This document shows positions 59,305 to 64,000 of a stretch of DNA of 64,000 nucleotides, piece by piece. The notes beneath the pieces are model-generated. The model saw nothing but the letters and a program-made list of their open reading frames with translations. It was not told where the DNA came from and did no database searches. Positions within the stretch are counted from its first letter, which is position 1. Each line of letters begins with the position of its first letter. Origin of the DNA: Caprimulgus europaeus (Eukaryota; Chordata; Aves; Caprimulgiformes; Caprimulgidae); assembly GCA_907165065.1 (NCBI GenBank), contig OU015523.1, positions 27,698,202 through 27,762,201 of the forward strand, read 5' to 3'. The position numbers and the translations under genes were made by a program.

Positions 59305-59353
59305 ATATTTAGGAAGTTCCCATGAGTCTTCAGTTATTGTCCTTCCTAAATAT
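59305..59353. repeat. 12-bp inverted repeat with a 25-nt loop
   Basis: ATATTTAGGAAG at 59305-59316 is the exact reverse complement of CTTCCTAAATAT at 59342-59353. It could form a short AT-rich hairpin just past the distal poly(A) signal. Confidence 0.8.
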
Positions 59354-60329
59354 ATAAATATATTTGTATATAAATTTAATTAGGACTTATGTTGGGACTG
59401 TTGCATGATTTAGACAAATCAGAAAGTGCTAATTCATTTTCCAAATCAGGGCTTAAAAGGAGAACACTGAACACAAGCATTGCAGTCATTGTGGTCTTTG
59501 GCAGATAGCTTCTGTCTGTGAATTCTTGCAAGGTCCTTAAGCAAAAGACGGTACGAAGTTGTCGGTGTTTGTGTGGTCTCTGCAGTATCACTGAAGTTTT
59601 CTGTGGGGGTGTAACTTGTTTATGCAATTGTTCCTCTTAGTGATTTATGCTGTAGCTGGCCTTCTTGGACGTTGTTTTTCCTGGAAAAATTCAATTTCAA
59701 TCTATTTTTATTTGTTACCTACTTCTGCAGTAGAGTTTAGGGACATATTTCCATTTTGGGGATTTTCAAAAGTGAAGCTATCCTAAACACGTTCACTGAA
59801 GTACGGTGTGGTGGGGTTTTGTTTTGTTTTTTCCTTGCTCATCTAGGGAAAATGTTTAATCTGATATTTCAGCAGCTAACTGTGGGCTATTATTTTGATA
59901 ACTCTTTCCTGTGATGCAAGATTTTTTTGCCTCCTGGAGTTTCATCACTCTGGAATAAAGCTGGAAGGATTTCACTGTCAGATTTCACATGAAGGCAAAG
60001 CAGTCGACAGTGAATGTTTCTGAAGGATTCTGTGTTTCAAAGAAAAAAAACTGAAGATGCATGACAGCAGGATTGCTTCTCATTATATGAGGAATTTAGT
60101 GTCTTTTGGACAGAGGGAAGCAGAGCTGATCTGCAAAGGAAGAATTGCAGTAGATGGCTATGTTCTGTTCATCCTATCAGTACAAGTACTTTTTTAAATG
60201 CATGCCAGTGATGATTTTCACTTAAGATTAAATTCCTAGGTACAATAGTACCTTGTAACGGAGCATTTGATGTAAATGAAGAACTGCAGGTGAGTCTTGG
60301 GGCATATATAGCTTTCTTAGGGATTGATG

Positions 60330-60877
60330 ACTTTAATGATCTGCCTTTACTCAGTGCTGGTGAGGCCACACCTGGAGTTCTATGTCCAGTTCTGAGCTCC
60401 CCAGTACAAGAGAGACATGGACATCCTGGAGAGAGCCCAGAAAAGGGCCACAAAGATGATGAAGGGCCTGGAGCATCTCTCCCATGAGGAAAGGCTGGGA
60501 GAGCTGGGACTGTTCAGCCTGGAGAAGAGAAGGCTCAGTGGGATCTCATCAATGTATATAAATACCTGAAGGGGGAGGGTGCAAAGAGGATGGAGCCAGG
60601 CTCTTCTCAGTGGTGCCCAGTGACAGGACCAGAGGCACAAACTGAAACACAGCAGGTTTCCTCTGAACATCAGGAAACACTTTTTCCACTGTGAGGGTGA
60701 CAGAGCACTGGCACAGGTTGCCCAGGGAGGTTGTGGAGTCTCCATCCCTGGAGATACTCAAAAGCTGTCTAACACAGTCCTGTGTAACGAGCTCTGGGTA
60801 CCTCTGCTTGAGCAGGGGAGTTGGAGCAGATGCCCTGCAGAGGTGCCTTCCAACTTCAGCCCTTCTGTGATTCTTCT
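60330..60877 (+). repeat. CR1 LINE, 3' fragment
   Basis: From ctcagtgctggtgaggccacacc through gagagcccagaaaagggccac and agcctggagaagagaaggctc to gccttccaacttcagcccttctgtgattct. Sense orientation, downstream of IFNAR1, moderately diverged. Confidence 0.94.
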
Positions 60878-62025
60878 TGGACAGTATTGCAAAACATTTG
60901 TGATAGGAACTCTTTTGCTCTGTTCTTTTTTTCAGATGCTCTGTCAAAGCCCCATTAAAAGTATAATTGCAGCAAACTTCAAAACCATGAGGTAGTTGGT
61001 AAACAGCCACATGAAAATAACCAGTCTCAGTGCTGTGCAGTTAAACTTAAGCTGGAGGAATACCACACTTGGTATAGTCCTCCTGACAATCATGGTTTGT
61101 TAGGATTGTAGGTAAGCCTGGAAAATTTCTGACAGATAGGATTGTGGCACTGAGAGATATAGTTTGGTAAATTTTTAAGGAGAAGGATATTCCTTCTTGC
61201 AGGTTGATAATCATCAGAATAAAATGAAAATTCTATGACACTTGCATTTCTTAACTGTCCACCTATCCCTCCCTCAAGTTTCCCTGTCCATAGCACCCAA
61301 CTAAGAAGCACAGTGATATGTTTCAAGAATCCCAAGGCATCAGAAGTGTCAATTTTTGACAAATGGATTATTTGCCATTGCTGTCTGTGACAGATAATCC
61401 AAGCTTTCAAAGACTTGCTTAAATGGTTGATCATGTACTGAGTATTTTAAGTAAATCCAGAAATGTAAGCAAGATTGCCTGCAAGTTTTCTAGCAAGAGA
61501 TCTCCTAGGCTGTTGACCCTTTACCTCCTCCAGGCAGTTGAATTTTAGAACTAGGAATTGATGTGCAGTAGAAAACAGTTGGTCTTTGTAGAGCTTCTTC
61601 CTCTTGGCATTGCCCACATGTCTGATACTGCAGCTAGCTGGCAAATTAATTTCACACACATCTTGGTTAGGAAGGCTTTCCAATTACATTAGAGTAGTGG
61701 TGGCCTTAGGAAATTCTTGTTTTCATCACAGATGATATTTCCTAGCTATCCTTTCCCATTGAGGCAAAAAAAAAAAACCAAACCAACCTTTAAAACTATC
61801 ACTGTACTCTAAATAATATCCCATTTAACAAAAACATGACAGTGTGGACAGTCAGGACGTACTATTTTATTTAACTTCTTGGAAAATATTTTGACAAACT
61901 TTACTGTAGAAAAAAATCTGTATTGTCGAAGTATCTTGATTTCACAACAGAATCTAAAAGATTGTGAAATCACTGAACAGCAGCTGTGGTCTCATTTTCT
62001 TTGAACAGGAAACAAGGAGCAGCAG

Positions 62026-62601
62026 TGTTGGTACCTCATGTTTTGTGCTCCCTCTGCTGGGCTCGTACCAGCAAATTAAAAACCCGCACCCAGGAGTTAA
62101 GATGGGACAAGGACAGGAGTGGGGCAGGCGCACCCGCCCTGACAAGGACTGAGGCTTTCCCACTGGTGGAAGTTGCTTTTTTTCCTTGCTTTTTTTCCTT
62201 GACCTGTTGCCAGGCACATTGTCACTGAAAGATGAGGTCATCAGCCACTCAGAACTGACCCCAGGTCAGACTCAATGAGGGTATAAATGGAGCCCTATGG
62301 AGGGCAGGTGGTCCTGGTCCTCCTCAGAGCAGTGGGTCTGCAGTTGGAGACTCTCCCCTTGGATCAAGATGTCACCCAGGGTAACTCCCTGGGGTTGAGA
62401 ACCCTCATAGGTGAGGGATGGTGCATTGTGAATCAGCATTCTAAAGGGTTGATTGTGACAGCTTGGGAATTCTTAAGCTGGCTGTGTAGTATCAGTCCCA
62501 CCTGGCATCTGAACCTGTGGTTTACTGATGTTTGTTAGAATGCTAAGCAGTTTTGATTGGAATAAATCTTGTGCCTGCCTCGTCTATTTTGTGAGCATCC
62601 A
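62026..62601 (+). mobile_element. Probable LTR of an endogenous retrovirus, plus strand
   Basis: A stretch of about 576 bp laid out like an LTR: TG start at 62026, TATAAA at 62282-62287, AATAAA at 62561-62566, and a CA end near 62601. CAGCAG before and CAGCAA after could be a 6-bp target duplication with one change, which would suggest ERVK kin. No internal region is attached. The family is not recognised, so the call rests on this layout. Confidence 0.4.
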
Positions 62602-64000
62602 CAGCAAGGGGCAATATTCAAACAAACAACCCTGTAAATTTTTTTGTTTTGTTTTAAGATTCATTAAACAGTGTCTTAAAAGGAAACTGATGTCAAATTA
62701 AAATACCCAAGCTATATAGCCAGTAGTTTTCTGCCACAGTGACCTTATCCTTGCATTCTTGCCCTAATCCGCATATATATATATGTTTGCAAGTGACTGA
62801 CACCGTAATAATGTAAAGCTGTTGATTTAAAGTGTATCAGAATACTAATCTTTTTCCCCTCTCCTATAATTTTGTTTAAAAGCACTTCCTTTTAGCTAAT
62901 GACTTTTGAAAGAAACCTGTACTTGTATGGCAATTGTCTCTGTGCTCTGCACATAAGTAGCATAAGCATTGACAACAGAAAGGTGGTTATTATTCTAGAA
63001 TACCAAAGAGAAAGAAGGCCACATTTCTCTGTCAATTATTTAAATATCATGTTAAAAACCATGATGTTCAATACATGATGTTCAAAACCTAAACGTGGCT
63101 GCTTAGGCATGTGTTGCCAGTTTGTATACTGACTGATAAGACTTCTGACTCATTAATGGATCTTCTTGCTTTGCTTCTGTTAAGATATCCAGTGAGGACT
63201 CTGATATTAACTCTTTTTGAAATAAATATCCAAAATTCATTCCCTCTAGAACAGAATCCCCAAGTCTTGCACATATAAACTAGGTTAGACTGTACATACA
63301 TATATCCATATGAGCAGATACTTATAAACACTTCCTGACCCTTCTGTTTCAGCATTGTCATTTCCTTGGCGTTGCGGGGAGCGGATCAGCATTCCTACAG
63401 AAAACCCAAGGCAGCATGTTCTAGTAACACAGCAAAACTTCAGGAAGAGGTCTCTTTCCAAAAAAGCCTTCAAGTGTTGTTTGTGAAATTATTTGCAATG
63501 TGCCATAAGGTGCATGACAAAGGAAATGGAATTTCTGTATTCATTAATACTGCAATAGGCTTCATGTGTGTAGTTTGCTTTGACAATTTCTGTCTTGTTT
63601 TACCCTTCTCCAGCTGCTCTGTCTCAGGACTCCCTCCTGCCCAACCGCTGGAGCTCAGCACAGGGACCTGGGGTCTCTGCCCAGGCTGAGGGACGTGGCT
63701 TCTACTTTCCTGTTTGCAGGTTCAACCAGTAGTGAAGCTGAGTACGTGTCCAGAAGCACACACGCAGAGAGAGGACACGGACACGGCTGGTTACACACAC
63801 TGCCACAGACAATGTGCACCTACGTACAGGACTCACAGACAGCACAGGCAGCCAAGCTCTCTTCCTCTTCAGCTAGTTGAGATAGAATCTTACAAGCAAA
63901 AGCACACATGCACATTCATTGATCCCCCAAGTACCAGCATGCCTTTTGCTAGCAAGTACACACGGACACCCCATGTGCACTGGGATTAGGGAAGATACAG

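Larger units (their letters stand above)
59240..64000. other. Intergenic region after IFNAR1
   Basis: No gene is recognised. It holds an inverted repeat (59305-59353), a CR1 copy (60330-60877), an LTR-like element (62026-62601) and CA-rich text near the right edge (63740-63990). No CpG island or exon of IFNGR2 is present. Confidence 0.6.

Noticed and set aside
63580-63990. CA-rich, somewhat repeat-like text at the right edge, considered as an LTR or the start of IFNGR2
   Set aside because: No TG/CA ends or target duplication can be seen before the window ends. There is also no CpG island, start codon or signal peptide like IFNGR2.
1-64000. CRISPR arrays, operons, tRNA, rRNA or prokaryotic mobile elements
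   Set aside because: Nothing of the kind is present; this is spliced vertebrate DNA. No tRNA-like cloverleaf with A and B boxes was noticed.

Overview
The window is vertebrate nuclear DNA and almost certainly from a bird. It carries spliced genes with GT-AG introns, CpG-island promoters, many 3' fragments of CR1 LINEs (the main avian retroposon) and bird-type endogenous retrovirus LTRs. The species cannot be named from the sequence alone. All three genes lie on the + strand and encode class II cytokine receptors. Their order, IFNAR2 - IL10RB - IFNAR1, is the order I know from the human chromosome 21 receptor cluster.

Layout. 669-10039 holds IFNAR2 without its most 5' exon(s): seven coding exons ending in a long acidic tail, then a 3' UTR with a poly(A) signal at 11386-11391. 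About 0.6 kb further on, a CpG island starts IL10RB (12050-24560, seven coding exons, 343 aa), with a poly(A) signal at 25078-25083. An 11 kb gap follows with no gene I can support. It contains a CR1 copy and a solo LTR flanked by a 5-bp target duplication. A second CpG island, with an NRF1-type site and GC boxes, starts IFNAR1 (36248-57899, eleven coding exons, 563 aa). Its 8.9 kb first intron holds an ancient CR1 and an old LTR. Two poly(A) signals follow, at 57941 and 59223. The last 4.7 kb is intergenic, with another CR1 and an LTR-like element. IFNGR2, the next gene in the human cluster, is not reached.

How the genes work together. IFNAR1 and IFNAR2 form the type I interferon receptor. 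IL10RB is the shared second chain for IL-10, IL-22, IL-26 and interferon-lambda. All signal through JAK kinases and STATs. Every exon was placed by splice sites plus an unbroken reading frame. The intron phases read 1-2-1-0-1-0 in IFNAR2 and IL10RB, and 1-2-1-0-1-2-1-0-1-0 in IFNAR1, which is the signature of a duplicated two-FN3 ectodomain. Human comparisons are from memory of the human proteins; no alignment was run.

I found no wholly new system. The points most worth a second look are a GC-AG intron in IFNAR2, changed cysteines in IFNAR2 and IFNAR1, a short uORF before IL10RB, the tight IFNAR2-IL10RB spacing, the conserved degron and endocytic motif in IFNAR1, and an LTR insertion upstream of IFNAR1.
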